In this document: positions 22,856 to 30,476 of the stretch, piece by piece
How positions within the stretch are numbered: the first letter of the stretch is position 1
Layout: every line of letters begins with the position of its first letter
Source: CAWHPS01 sp963831235
GTDB lineage: Bacteria; Fibrobacterota; OXYB2-FULL-49-7; JAEUSG01
Direction of reading: 5' to 3'
Assembly: GCA_963831235.1 (NCBI GenBank)
Contig: CAWHPS010000044.1
Location: 1 to 30,476, forward strand
Length of the DNA stretch: 30,476 bases
Notes under the pieces: model-generated
The model's database searches: none
What the model was told of the DNA's origin: nothing
Seen by the model: only the letters and a program-made list of their open reading frames with translations
Translations under genes and position numbers: made by a program

Positions 22856-23587
22856 TTGCCCAAGAAGAAAGCCAAAGCCGCTGAAAAAGAAAACTCGGAA
22901 CGATGGCTCTTGACCTACGCGGATCTCATCACCCTGCTTTTGGTGCTGTTTATTGTTTTGTATTCCATGGCCGCGGTGGACGTTAAAAAATTTGAAGGAC
23001 TGTCGCAATCCCTTTCAATTGTTTTTGGAGGTATAGGCCGAGGAGGAGTGCTTGAAGGAGGCCGTTCAGTCATTCCCGGCAACATGCACTTCAAGGAAAA
23101 GCTCAACATGCAGAATACGCAGGAGCGGGTAAAGCGGCTGATTGCTTCAATGGGACTACAGGGAAAGGTGACCACCACTTATGAAGAACGAGGCCTTGTC
23201 ATAAGCATAAAGGATTCCGTGCTTTTTATGTCCGGGTCAGCGGATGTAATGCCGGATGCGCAAACCGTAATCGCACGTGTAGGTCAGATAATCGCAAAAA
23301 TGCCGAATTCAATACGTGTGGAAGGCCATACAGACAACGACTATATCCATAATGAAAAATATTTCTCCAATTGGGAACTTTCAACCTCTCGAGCAACAAG
23401 CGTTCTTCAATACATGATTTCAAGGTGCGGTATCGAACCTAGCAAACTGTCAGCCGCCGGGTATGGAGAATATAAACCTCACGTGCAAAATACATCTCCG
23501 GAAAACAAAGCCCAGAACCGTAGGGTTGACATTGTGCTTTTAAACAGCGATTACGCCAAATTCGAACCGGAAGCAGCCAAACCATAA
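22856..23587 (+). CDS. motB: Flagellar motor stator protein MotB
   Basis: A 243-residue protein beginning at a TTG with AAGGAG nine bases upstream. A basic N-terminus (MPKKKAKAAEKE) precedes one membrane helix, WLLTYADLITLLLVLFIVLY, whose D23 is the ion-carrying Asp. After a plug/linker region comes the OmpA-like peptidoglycan-binding domain: VEGHTDNDYIHN, NWELSTSRATSVLQYMI, LSAAGYGEYKPH and NRRVDIVLL. It anchors the stator to the cell wall. A Y-A-D motif and absence of Na+-type features suggest proton use (inference). The PilZ gene follows after 22 bases. Confidence 0.95.
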   Translation: MPKKKAKAAEKENSERWLLTYADLITLLLVLFIVLYSMAAVDVKKFEGLSQSLSIVFGGIGRGGVLEGGRSVIPGNMHFKEKLNMQNTQERVKRLIASMGLQGKVTTTYEERGLVISIKDSVLFMSGSADVMPDAQTVIARVGQIIAKMPNSIRVEGHTDNDYIHNEKYFSNWELSTSRATSVLQYMISRCGIEPSKLSAAGYGEYKPHVQNTSPENKAQNRRVDIVLLNSDYAKFEPEAAKP

Positions 23588-23609
23588 TACTTCCAAACGA
23601 TAAAAGAAA

Positions 23610-24746
23610 ATGAACCTGAAAAGATCAATCCTGTTCTTTTTATTTTTTACAAGCCTTGTTTATTCGCAAACCTTCATACAAATATTGAATTTTCCGAGAC
23701 CCTCTCTATTGCAGGGAGTCTTGGTTATAGGCGCAATCATAATAGTCACGATATTTATAATTATACTGGAAGCTGGCCGCAGGGCCAAAGAAAGGCACGA
23801 TCGTAAAATCACCTCCGAAACCACCTTTAATCTTAAGGTCTCTGACCTGGGGTTGACTGAAAAGGAAAAAGAAGAGATTGAAAAAATGGCCGGCCCTAAA
23901 AAATATGATGAAATGAACAGCATTATAAGTTCCATAAATATTTTCGAGCATCATGTTGATAAAGAGATAGAACGTCTTGGCATAACCCCTGATCCGTTTA
24001 AAAAAACTAAGGCAGAGGAAACAATCACCGGCATTAGAAAAAAACTCAGGTTTAATTATCTCGACAACGATTACCCGCTTGTTTCCACCCGTAATATATC
24101 CATCGGCCAGCCCATGGTGCTTCTTAATCGTGAAGGACGGACCGTAATACAGATGGCGCGTGTTGTAACGAACAAGGAGCTTTTTTTCAGAGTTCAGTAC
24201 GATACTCAGCTTGAGCCAAAGATAAGCCTTCAGAGGGGTGACCGCATAAAGGTTGCTTTCCCCCGGCATGGCGATGCCATGTATGAAATCGACCTTACTG
24301 TCGCGGCTTTTGAACGGCCAGGCTGGATTGATTTTTATCACACACTAAATCTGACACGGCGCCAATTAAGACGGGATGTCAGGCTTGATGCGAATTTCCC
24401 TCTCAAGCTTCGGGTCCTTGAGACAAGTGATCCTGTTGAAAAGGAGCGCTTGGGTAAAAATCTGATTAACGGCAGGATTTCCGACATTAGCGGTGGTGGG
24501 CTCTCATTCCTAATAGATAGCCCTCTAAAACCGGAAGACATCCTATCGCTTAACTTCAGTCTGTCAGAAACCCCGGTAACCGGGATTCAGGCGAAACTAC
24601 TAAGGGTAAATCCTCAGCAGATAAAGGATGAAACATTTTTCAGGCACCACATGCAATATCTGGGAATCGATCCAATCCAGAAGGAAAAGATCGTCAAATA
24701 TGTTTTTGAAAAGATGCGTGAGCGTAAGCAAAATGAAAAGGACTAA
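23610..24746 (+). CDS. PilZ-domain protein, membrane-associated, YcgR-like
   Basis: A 378-residue protein with a signal-like N-terminus (MNLKRSILFFLFFTSLVYSQ) and a membrane helix at about 33-53, then a charged region. A YcgR-N-like domain lies around residues 150-245 (NISIGQPMVLLNREGRTVIQ, FFRVQYDT, RIKVAFPRHGDAMYEID). The PilZ domain follows with R254-R255-D-V-R258 and D292-I-S-G-G-G296, matching the RxxxR and [DN]xSxxG c-di-GMP-binding motifs. It ends around LGIDPIQKEKIVKYVFEKMR. The likely role is to sense c-di-GMP and brake or tune flagellar output, supported by its place directly after motB. The binding motifs are seen; the regulatory effect is inference. Confidence 0.88.
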   Translation: MNLKRSILFFLFFTSLVYSQTFIQILNFPRPSLLQGVLVIGAIIIVTIFIIILEAGRRAKERHDRKITSETTFNLKVSDLGLTEKEKEEIEKMAGPKKYDEMNSIISSINIFEHHVDKEIERLGITPDPFKKTKAEETITGIRKKLRFNYLDNDYPLVSTRNISIGQPMVLLNREGRTVIQMARVVTNKELFFRVQYDTQLEPKISLQRGDRIKVAFPRHGDAMYEIDLTVAAFERPGWIDFYHTLNLTRRQLRRDVRLDANFPLKLRVLETSDPVEKERLGKNLINGRISDISGGGLSFLIDSPLKPEDILSLNFSLSETPVTGIQAKLLRVNPQQIKDETFFRHHMQYLGIDPIQKEKIVKYVFEKMRERKQNEKD

Positions 24747-24809
24747 AGGTTTTGCTGCTTTCAGTTAAAGCACACACTTGTAAAAGTTATATTTCCAGCG
24801 AGTAATAAA

Positions 24810-24891
24810 GCGGGGGTGGCGGAATTGGCAGACGCGCAGGACTTAGGATCCTGTTCCGCAAGGAGTGGGGGTTCAAATCCCCCCTTCCGCA
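24810..24891 (+). tRNA. tRNA-Leu (anticodon UAG)
   Basis: An 82-base cloverleaf. The acceptor GCGGGGG pairs with CTTCCGC (with G-U pairs) and the discriminator is A. The D-arm region contains GGAATTGGCAGACGC. The anticodon arm is CAGGA-CTTAGGA-TCCTG with anticodon TAG. A long variable arm (TTCCGCAAGGAGT) marks class II, and the T arm is GGGGG-TTCAAAT-CCCCC. CCA is not encoded. Its last 52 bases are repeated exactly at 26421-26472. Confidence 0.97.
24840..24891 (+). repeat. Left attachment repeat inside tRNA-Leu
   Basis: The 52 bases from the anticodon stem-loop boundary to the tRNA 3' end are identical to 26421-26472. The identity ends exactly at the tRNA end on one side, and on the other side one base before the anticodon loop sequence CTTAGG. 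Confidence 0.85.
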
Positions 24892-24955
24892 TAAATTTAT
24901 CCGGCAATGAGTTAGGCAGGATTCTAAATCTTTAGCAAAAGGCCACCTGTCAAGG

Positions 24956-24977
24956 TTATATCCCGCTTATATCCCGG
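24956..24977. repeat. Left pair of possible recombinase arm sites
   Basis: TTATATCCCG at 24956-24965 and TTATATCCCGG at 24967-24977 are spaced 11 bp, one helical turn, about 65 bp inside the left attachment repeat. A matching pair lies at the other end of the element. Confidence 0.45.
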
Positions 24978-25007
24978 TCTGACCATTTTTATCGGGATTT
25001 TCGACCT

Positions 25008-26042
25008 CTAAACCGTATCGGAATTTTTACTCTGTTTTTCAAGAAGCGTTTTCTCCATCTTTTCTAATTCCTCAATATCCTTTTTGTCTTCAGCTACAGC
25101 TTCGGCAATTCTCCTTTTCTTGTCAAATGCTTCATATCGTTTGTCTGCGATTTCTTTTGCCACTTCCGCCTTTACCGTTCCAGCATGAGTCAGTATTTGT
25201 TCCTCGTTAAATTTTAAAAAGGCATCCAACTTTTCGGACCACTCCTTCATAGTAATTGTTTTTCTTAACCGTGCCTGCCGTTCAGCATAGTCCAGATACA
25301 TGGTAACGATTTCATTCAAATCTTTTATTTCATCAACGCTAAGGTAATTCTTTGCGATTCCAACATCCTGCTTGCGGACAATAGTGCCTTTCCATGAAGT
25401 CAATCCCATATTAGGAGCTTCAGGATCGCTTCGAGATTCGATTAATTCAGCAGCAGTTTTGCCGGTAATTGTCCAAAGCATTTTATTCTGAACCTTTTTG
25501 TAGAACTCCTGTGTCAGATCTGAAACTTTGTTGTAATCGATAGCCGTTGCGTAAATATCTCTAATTTTTTGATAAAACCGTTTCTCAGAGGCTCGAATCT
25601 CCCTTATTCGCTCTAACCACTCATCAAAGTAATCCCATTTATCCTCATTCTTAAGCCGGTTATCATCCATGGCAAAGCCTTTGATGATATACTCTTTAAG
25701 AATATTGGTTGCCCAAACCCGAAATTGAGTGGCTCTTTTCGAATTAACCCTATAGCCGACTGCTATTATAGCATCAAGGTTATAGTACTTTACCTGTTTT
25801 TTCTGAATTTTACCTTTAATTGCACCGTGTTGAGTGGTATTTTCCAAAATGGAAACAACCACTTTTTCGTCCAATTCACCGCTTTCGAAAATATTCTTGA
25901 AATGTTTTGAAATGGCGGGGACGTTTACATCAAATAGCTCTGCCATCTTGGCTTGCGTGAGCCAGATAGTCTCGTCCTTTAGAATTGTGTCAACTCGAAC
26001 ATCACCGTTTGGGGTAGTATAGAGAATTATTTCGTTATTAAT
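25008..26042 (-). CDS. rhuM: RhuM-family (virulence RhuM) protein
   Basis: A 344-residue protein from the ATG at 26042 (MINNEIILYTTPNGDVRVDT); an upstream in-frame ATG at 26099 would add 19 residues unlike the family, so it is not used. The N-terminal half is the RhuM core: TIWLTQAKMAELFDVNVPAI, SKHFKNIFESGELDEKVVVS, then QVKYYNLDAIIAVGYRVNSK and TQFRVWATNILKEYIIKGFA. The second half is helical and charged and ends in a long coiled-coil-like tail. RhuM proteins resemble phage DNA-binding/antirepressor-type proteins and are frequent on islands; the molecular function is not established. It is the only sizeable gene between the two tRNA-Leu repeats. No strong ribosome-binding site is visible. 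Confidence 0.9.
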   Translation of the reverse strand: MNNEIILYTTPNGDVRVDTILKDETIWLTQAKMAELFDVNVPAISKHFKNIFESGELDEKVVVSILENTTQHGAIKGKIQKKQVKYYNLDAIIAVGYRVNSKRATQFRVWATNILKEYIIKGFAMDDNRLKNEDKWDYFDEWLERIREIRASEKRFYQKIRDIYATAIDYNKVSDLTQEFYKKVQNKMLWTITGKTAAELIESRSDPEAPNMGLTSWKGTIVRKQDVGIAKNYLSVDEIKDLNEIVTMYLDYAERQARLRKTITMKEWSEKLDAFLKFNEEQILTHAGTVKAEVAKEIADKRYEAFDKKRRIAEAVAEDKKDIEELEKMEKTLLEKQSKNSDTV

Positions 26043-26233
26043 CATATTTCGCTGCCTGCCGTGAATAACATAATTTATAAGGTATCCCCATTCAAGCAAA
26101 AATAATTGACAAATAAATAGCTAAGTTTGACCAAATGGCTATAGAAAAATCATGTCACTGGAATAAAAGGCAACTTTTCGTTGGATCAAGATTGCAAAAT
26201 TAATTTTGAGCGAAATGGAATTTGAATTGTCTC

Positions 26234-26263
26234 TTGCAAACCTTTCCAAAAACCTGCTATATT
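26234..26263 (+). promoter_or_regulatory. Possible promoter inside the tRNA-Leu element
   Basis: TTGCAA at 26234-26239 and TATATT at 26258-26263, with an 18-base spacer, lie about 45 bases before a 23-codon frame with a good ribosome-binding site. Confidence 0.3.
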
Positions 26264-26305
26264 GAAAGTAGAAACGAGACATTAAAAGACGGAACTGCGG
26301 AGGAA

Positions 26306-26377
26306 ATGAAAAAAGAATCCTATATCCGGTTTATATCCGGTAAGGATCTGTTTATGCCCTCTTTTGTCATTTTATAG
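26306..26377 (+). CDS. Very short frame with strong ribosome-binding site, possible truncated gene start
   Basis: GCGGAGGAA directly precedes an ATG opening a 23-codon frame (MKKESYIRFISGKDLFMPSF and three more residues). A promoter-like sequence lies upstream. The frame runs through the 26321-26340 arm-site-like repeats. It may be the beginning of a lost gene or a small peptide; the remaining sequence between 26100 and 26420 shows nothing else. Confidence 0.3.
   Translation: MKKESYIRFISGKDLFMPSFVIL
26321..26340. repeat. Right pair of possible recombinase arm sites
   Basis: TATATCCGG at 26321-26329 and again at 26332-26340, spaced 11 bp, about 80 bp inside the right attachment repeat. They are similar to the left pair at 24956-24977. 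Confidence 0.45.
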
Positions 26378-26420
26378 GTTTGTAAGTGGTTGATTTTAAA
26401 TGACCAAAGATTCTCAGCCA

Positions 26421-26472
26421 GACTTAGGATCCTGTTCCGCAAGGAGTGGGGGTTCAAATCCCCCCTTCCGCA
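26421..26472 (+). repeat. Right attachment repeat (copy of tRNA-Leu 3' part)
   Basis: Exact copy of 24840-24891. It lacks the tRNA 5' half and cannot fold as a tRNA. A terminator follows directly, as expected for the original downstream flank of the tRNA gene. Confidence 0.85.
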
Positions 26473-26485
26473 AAGACTTAAAAAA

Positions 26486-26520
26486 GCCGTTTTCAGAATA
26501 TTCTGTAAAACGGCGTTTTT
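26486..26520 (+). terminator. Rho-independent terminator, probably the displaced tRNA-Leu terminator
   Basis: GCCGTTTT at 26486-26493 pairs with AAAACGGC at 26507-26514, followed by GTTTTTCTTTG. It stands 14 bases past the right attachment repeat. Confidence 0.8.
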
Positions 26521-26681
26521 CTTTGTATTTTCATAAATTTTGGCAGAACATCGATTTCAGGCTTTATATTTGTATGGTGTCAACAATATATTGTTGATAA
26601 TCGCTATTTAGCATTAGTATTTATATGGTAATTGAAGACAAACACAAATAAAAGCGCACAAAATCGGACAAATGATATTTT

Positions 26682-27167
26682 ATGAAGATAAATTACGTAA
26701 AGTTATTACTTTTGGTTTTTATCCCGGTTTTTTCAGAAAGCACAGAAACAAACAAAGGTTCCGCATATTCTCCAGTAGAAATATCATTGGGGGTTGGCGT
26801 ACCGAATGGTGTACATCTTGGAGCGGCATTAATTCCATATCATCATATTTTTGTTGAAGCTCAAGTAAACTCAATATTATGGGTTGGTTATAATGATATT
26901 TCCATCGGGTGGCAGCAGCCATCAGATAATTCAGCTATAAGATTAAGCGGTGGGATAGCAAATGGCTATTCTAATAATCCCGCCTCTGGACATTCTTGGA
27001 AAGGATACATTGCCGAATTCAGCTATCAGCAAGGGTTTAACAACATCCATTGGTTAAGCTGGCAATTTGGCGGTTGTTTTCTTAAAGGCACTTGGGATGA
27101 AGAATACACGAATAAAAGTGCCTCTTCAATTAATTTCTGGTATGCTTTGACATGGAAATTATTTTAG
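26682..27167 (+). CDS. Small predicted outer-membrane beta-barrel protein
   Basis: A 161-residue protein with a signal peptide (MKINYVKLLLLVFIPVFSES). The remainder alternates hydrophobic and polar residues with many aromatics (VEISLGVGVPNGVHLGAALI, HHIFVEAQVNSILWVGYNDI, FSYQQGFNNIHWLSWQFGG) and ends in Phe (YALTWKLF), the usual insertion signal. No family was recognised, and its length suits an eight-stranded barrel. A short second frame begins 8 bases after its stop, suggesting that an operon partner was cut short. No enzymatic role is claimed. Confidence 0.6.
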   Translation: MKINYVKLLLLVFIPVFSESTETNKGSAYSPVEISLGVGVPNGVHLGAALIPYHHIFVEAQVNSILWVGYNDISIGWQQPSDNSAIRLSGGIANGYSNNPASGHSWKGYIAEFSYQQGFNNIHWLSWQFGGCFLKGTWDEEYTNKSASSINFWYALTWKLF

Positions 27168-27174
27168 GTAAAAT

Positions 27175-27306
27175 ATGAAAATATTCGTCATTATCCTTAT
27201 TGTTTCTTCTGCTTATGGTTGGGGAAACATTTCTGATACCATTAACAAAATCTCAGATTTAAACCCCCTGTATTGCATTTTATACAAAACAATTTATTTT
27301 GTGTAA
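27175..27306 (+). pseudogene. Truncated start of a secreted-protein gene
   Basis: A 43-codon frame starts with a signal peptide (MKIFVIILIVSSAYGWGN) and then ISDTINKISDLNPLYC before soon stopping. It follows the barrel gene by 7 bases. The end overlaps the last codons of the convergent sorting-domain fragment at 27294, so the original 3' part was probably lost at a join near 27,260-27,300. Confidence 0.4.
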
Positions 27307-27827
27307 ATTAACTTCAAAGTCTTTATGTGTTTTTGAAAGTATGCTTTTAGAACATAGATTCCTGATGTTAAATTTACTGTGTTTAATTGAACAGAATGCC
27401 CCCTGGTTTCAGTTATCGAAGTCACAAGACTTCCTTTTACGTCATAGACATTAATAATATCAGGTTTTCGGCAAGGAAAGTGAATAGATAATAACTTATT
27501 GAATGGATTGGGTGAAGCGGATAAAACAAATGAATTAGATGGGCTTTTCGCCTGCTCTACTGGGGTATTGTTATTTCCCAATGTGAATGTAATTGGAAAA
27601 GAATTTGCATTAAATAAACCTAAATAAGCTGATTGAGGAGTAACAGGAATGGTGTGTTCCGTTGACAAATCTAAAGAACATATAGAATCTGATAATAGAG
27701 AATCATTGGAGATGTTTGAAGTGTACAGACCGATTTCCGCCTCAATATTGCCTATGTAATTGAAAGCCAATGCCGTTTCTGGTAAAACCGTATTTGATCT
27801 AAAATAAATCAGGGAAAATGGATTGAT
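27294..27827 (-). pseudogene. C-terminal part of a type IX secretion cargo protein, 5' end lost
   Basis: The frame is open on the minus strand from the join at about 27827 to the stop at 27294. FVLSASPNPFNKLLSIHFPC, IINVYDVKGSLVTSI and LTSGIYVLKAYFQKHIKTLK form a C-terminal sorting domain of the TIGR04183 kind (S-P-N-P-F, then a G-x-Y final strand and basic end). This tags proteins for the type IX secretion system. About 80 residues precede it and no start with signal peptide is present. The 5' end is replaced by sequence reading as glpK on the other strand. The family call for the sorting domain is firm; the cargo is unknown. Confidence 0.75.
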
Positions 27828-27833
27828 GCGGCG
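27827..27833. other. Join between two unrelated sequences
   Basis: Left of here the minus strand reads as a sorting-domain protein. From 27830 the plus strand reads as the middle of glycerol kinase (GDQQAALFGQMC) with a stop just upstream in frame and no N-terminal half anywhere. Both genes are cut at the same spot. Confidence 0.7.
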
Positions 27834-28670
27834 ACCAGCAGGCAGCGTTGTTTGGTCAAATGTGTATCAAAGAAGGAATGGTGAAAAATACCTACGGAAC
27901 AGGTTGTTTTGTGGTAATGAATACTGGCAGTAAACCAATTGTTTCGAAACACAAATTGCTGACAACAATTGGCTGGCAAATTGGAAATGAAGTTACTTAT
28001 GCCATCGAAGGCAGCATTTTTATTGGGTGGTGCAGTGGTTCAGTGGTTGCGCGATCAATTGGGAATAATCAAATCTTCTTCTGAAATTGAAGAACTGGCA
28101 AATCAGGTTGAAAACAGTGGTGGAGTTTCTTTTGTACAGGGATTTGTCGGACTTGGCGCACCACACTGGGATCAGTATGCAACCGGCGCAATTATTGGGT
28201 TAACGCGTGGAACCGGAAAAGCACACATTGCACGGGCAGCACTCGAAGCCATCGCTTTCCGTTCGATGGAAGTTATTGAAACTATGGTTGAAGATTCGGG
28301 AATTGAATTAAACGAATTGCGTGTTGATGGCGGCGCTGCAGTTAACAATTTGCTGATGCAGATTCAGGCCGATGCCATTCAAACAAAAGTAGTGCGTCCG
28401 AAAGTTACTGAAACAACTGCGTTCGGAGCTGCTTATCTCGCCGGACTGGCAGTTGGTTTTTGGAAAAATATGGACGAAATAAAACAGCAGTGGCAGGTTG
28501 ATAAAATTTTTGAACCTGTTTCGGATACAACTCAAATTAAAAAAGTAATTAAAGACTGGAAAAAGGCGGTTGAAAGAAGCAAACACTGGTATGGAGAGAG
28601 TCGGAAGACCGAAGTCGGAAGTCGGAAGATTGAAGTAGGAAGTATTACGAAGAAGGGAAATAAATTATGA
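27830..28670 (+). pseudogene. glpK: Glycerol kinase, C-terminal half only, one frameshift
   Basis: The sequence starts abruptly at GDQQAALFGQMCIKEGMVKN, the FGGY-kinase middle motif, so roughly the first half (about 250 residues) is missing. TYGTGCFVVMNTGSKPIVSK and ATP-site blocks follow. Near 28,015 an extra base shifts the frame within EGSIF-GGAVVQWL. Then come VENSGGVSFVQGFVGLGAPH, GAIIGLTRGTGKAHIARAAL, LRVDGGAAVNNLLMQIQADA and TETTAFGAAYLAGLAVGFWK, the family C-terminus. The last ~20 codons are a repetitive tail (SRKTEVGSRKIEVGS). The enzyme phosphorylates glycerol; this copy cannot. Next to glpD it forms a glycerol-use pair of Bacteroidota type. Confidence 0.88.
28599..28642 (+). repeat. 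Short tandem GTCGGAAG-type repeats at the end of glpK
   Basis: Units of AGTCGGAAG(A) and close variants occur about five times in 44 bases and are translated as the extra C-terminal tail of glycerol kinase. Such GTCGGAA-rich tracts are familiar from gene ends in some Bacteroidota (general knowledge). Confidence 0.55.
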
Positions 28671-28890
28671 AATAAGAATGAAAGATTAGACAAGGATTTC
28701 AATCTGGACTTGGATAAAAAGCAATATCATTTGCTCTCGCAACTGTTGATAGTCCTTGACATCATGCACGTTTGGAAGAATAAGATGAAAATAAGAATTT
28801 GAAATGCGGGACTATTTCCAAAGATCCGTGACTTTGCAAAAAGGTATCGTATCCGGACTTCAGAAACATTATAATTTAAAAACATAAATC

Positions 28891-30467
28891 ATGAACAGAA
28901 AAGCAGTTCTTAAAGAAAATTAGGAAAAAAGATAAAGAGTGGGATATTATTATCATTGGAGGCGGCTCAACCGGATTGGGATGTGCTGTTGATGCTGCTT
29001 CGCGAGGTTACAAAACTTTGCTGTTGGAGCAGGTCGATTTTTCGAAAGGAACATCGAGCCGCAGCACAAAGCTGGTTCATGGCGGTGTACGCTATCTTCA
29101 GCAGGGCGATGTTTCTATGGTGTTTGAAGCTTTGCAGGAACGTGGACTGATGTTTAAAAATGCCCCGCATTTGGTTTCCAATCAATCGTTTATTATTCCA
29201 ACCTACGATTTTTGGGGAGGCCCGTTTTACACAGTTGGCTTGAAAGTGTATGATATGATGGCCGGAAAACTTGGCCTTGGTCCATCAAAACATTTATCGT
29301 TCGAAGAAACGGTAGAGGCCATTCCAACGGTTGAAAAAGAAGGTTTAAGAGGCGGTGTAATTTACCAGGACGGACAGTTCGACGATTCGCGAATGGCAGT
29401 CAGTCTGGCGCAAACCTGTGTCGATTATGGCGGAACGGTACTGAATTACTGCAAAGTTACTGCCCTGTTAAAAGATGGTGAGTTAATTACAGGAGTTGTA
29501 GCAGTTGATCAGGAAACTGGTGAAGAATTTTCAATATCAATACAAAAGTGGTGATTAATGCAACCGGGGTTTTTGCCGATGAGGTGATTCAGATGGACGA
29601 ACCCGGGAAAAGGAATATGATTACACCAAGCCAGGGAATTCATTTGGTACTCGAAAAGGATTTTCTTCCAAACAAGTATGCAATTATGGTTCCGCATACC
29701 TCCGACGGCCGTGTGATGTTTGCCGTTCCGTGGCACAACCATGTTGTGGTTGGCACAACTGATACACTTAATTGAAAAACACTCACTCGAACCAGTTGCA
29801 CTGGAATCGGAAGTTGATTTTGTATTGGAAACAGCCGGGCAATATCTTGGTAAAACAACCAACCCGAAAAGATGTGTTAAGTGTTTTTGCCGGTCTTCGT
29901 CCACTTGCAAAACCCGAAGATGAAAATAAAGCAACAAAGGAAATATCGCGCGGGCATAAAATATATGATTTCAGTTTCGGGATTGATTACAATTATTGGA
30001 GGTAAATGGACAACATACCGCAAAATGGCAGAAGATACCATCGAAAAAGCAATTATGCTGGGTGGTTTGCCGGAACGTGAATGTATTACAAAACACCTGC
30101 CAATTCATGGTTTCAGAATGGATATTCGATCCGTGTACCGATCCGCTGGCTCCTTATGGAATTAAACAAGGAGGATATTCTGGCAATTGGTGAAGAAGAA
30201 GAAAATATGGGTGGTTATATCAGCGATAAACTTGGTATTCTGAGATCGCAGATTGTTTGGGCAGTACGAAAGGAGATGGCCCGAACGGTTGAAGATGTTT
30301 TGGCGCGCCGAACCCGTGCACTTTTTCTCGATGCCCGCGAAAGCATTCGGATTGCTCCCGAAGTAGCATCGATAATGGCCAAAGAACTAAAACAGGATGA
30401 CGAATGGATAATAAATCAAATTGATACATTTAAACAAGTAGCTGAAAATTATTATTTTAAAGATTAA
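28891..30467 (+). pseudogene. glpD: Glycerol-3-phosphate dehydrogenase, full length but about seven frameshifts
   Basis: From the ATG at 28891 to the stop at 30467 the pieces add up to about 525 codons, the normal length. The FAD site is DIIIIGGGSTGLGCAVDAAS, followed by GTSSRSTKLVHGGVRYLQQG. Later blocks are VVINATGVFADEVIQMDEPG, MVPHTSDGRVMFAVPWHNHV, VLSVFAGLRPLAKP, IIGGKWTTYRKMAEDTIEKA and a helical C-terminal domain. Shifts fall near 28920, 29540, 29770, 29850, 29965, 30125 and 30165; all but the second are +1. Each continuation is well conserved and little else is damaged, so read errors are likelier than decay. The enzyme oxidises glycerol-3-phosphate to dihydroxyacetone phosphate at the membrane. 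28671-28890 before it shows no gene. Confidence 0.9.
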
Positions 30468-30476
30468 AACATAAAA

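Larger units (their letters stand above)
24840..26472. mobile_element. Small tRNA-Leu-integrated element without an integrase, carrying rhuM
   Basis: The boundaries are exact 52-bp direct repeats: the 3' part of tRNA-Leu (24840-24891) and a second copy at 26421-26472, after which comes the terminator expected behind the tRNA. The repeats enclose 1529 bp with one substantial gene (rhuM, minus strand) and one 23-codon frame. Near each end are two TATATCC(C)GG-type motifs 11 bp apart (24956-24977 and 26321-26340). This is what site-specific integration by a tyrosine recombinase leaves. No recombinase gene is inside, so it is either non-autonomous (CIME-like) or a deletion remnant. Confidence 0.72.

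Noticed and set aside
26400..26597. 65-codon plus-strand frame across the right attachment repeat
   Set aside because: It translates tRNA-derived sequence and the terminator hairpin and has no family resemblance.

Overview
Organism. The window reads as a Gram-negative bacterium, most likely Fibrobacterota or a close relative (inference). The reasons are a TIGR02147-family regulator (a family strongly expanded in Fibrobacter), a type IX secretion C-terminal sorting domain, C-terminal-Phe outer-membrane proteins, several SUMF1-type secreted proteins, and the core order rplY-pth-rpsF-ssb-rpsR-(DUF2232)-rplI. motA/motB point to a motile member rather than Fibrobacter itself. The last 2.6 kb (from about 27,828) looks like a different, Bacteroidota-like genome and may be a chimeric join.

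Layout. 1-4563: minus-strand secreted proteins, namely a long M9 collagenase that runs off the left edge, an outer-membrane protein and a SUMF1-domain protein. A DUF4258/YgiT-type toxin-antitoxin pair sits between two copies of the 3' end of the outer-membrane protein gene. 4793-10174: PSP1/RicT-like protein, metG, a polyprenol/diacylglycerol kinase-like membrane protein and a large TPR protein. 10202-16115: an accessory region holding ORF6N and XRE-type remnants, an RHH/PIN pair, a GC-rich strongly structured non-coding stretch, hicBA, a TIGR02147 regulator paired with an NHL-repeat lipoprotein, and decayed tail-fibre-like and SUMF1 fragments. A duplicated hicB leader lies at each end of its second half. 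16270-20119: ribosomal protein/ssb cluster. 20253-24746: SPL-type radical SAM protein, a large palindrome, a DUF486 membrane protein, then motA-motB-PilZ. 24810-26472: tRNA-Leu(UAG) whose 3' 52 bp are repeated exactly 1.58 kb downstream, bounding a small integrase-less element that carries a rhuM gene. 26682-27827: an outer-membrane protein and secreted-protein fragments. 27830-30467: 5'-truncated glpK and a full-length but many-times frameshifted glpD.

How the genes work together. The translation/replication genes form an ordinary core operon. motA-motB-PilZ is a flagellar stator plus a probable c-di-GMP-responsive protein. The accessory region behaves like an insertion hot spot: three toxin-antitoxin loci or remnants, duplicated flanks and pseudogenes.

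Data quality. At least a dozen otherwise intact reading frames need a single-base correction, and most are +1 insertions. They are densest in the final 2.6 kb. Sequencing or assembly error is the simplest reading for many of them. The best candidates for something undescribed are the structured stretch at 11,331-11,870 and the tRNA-Leu-flanked mini-element at 24,840-26,472.
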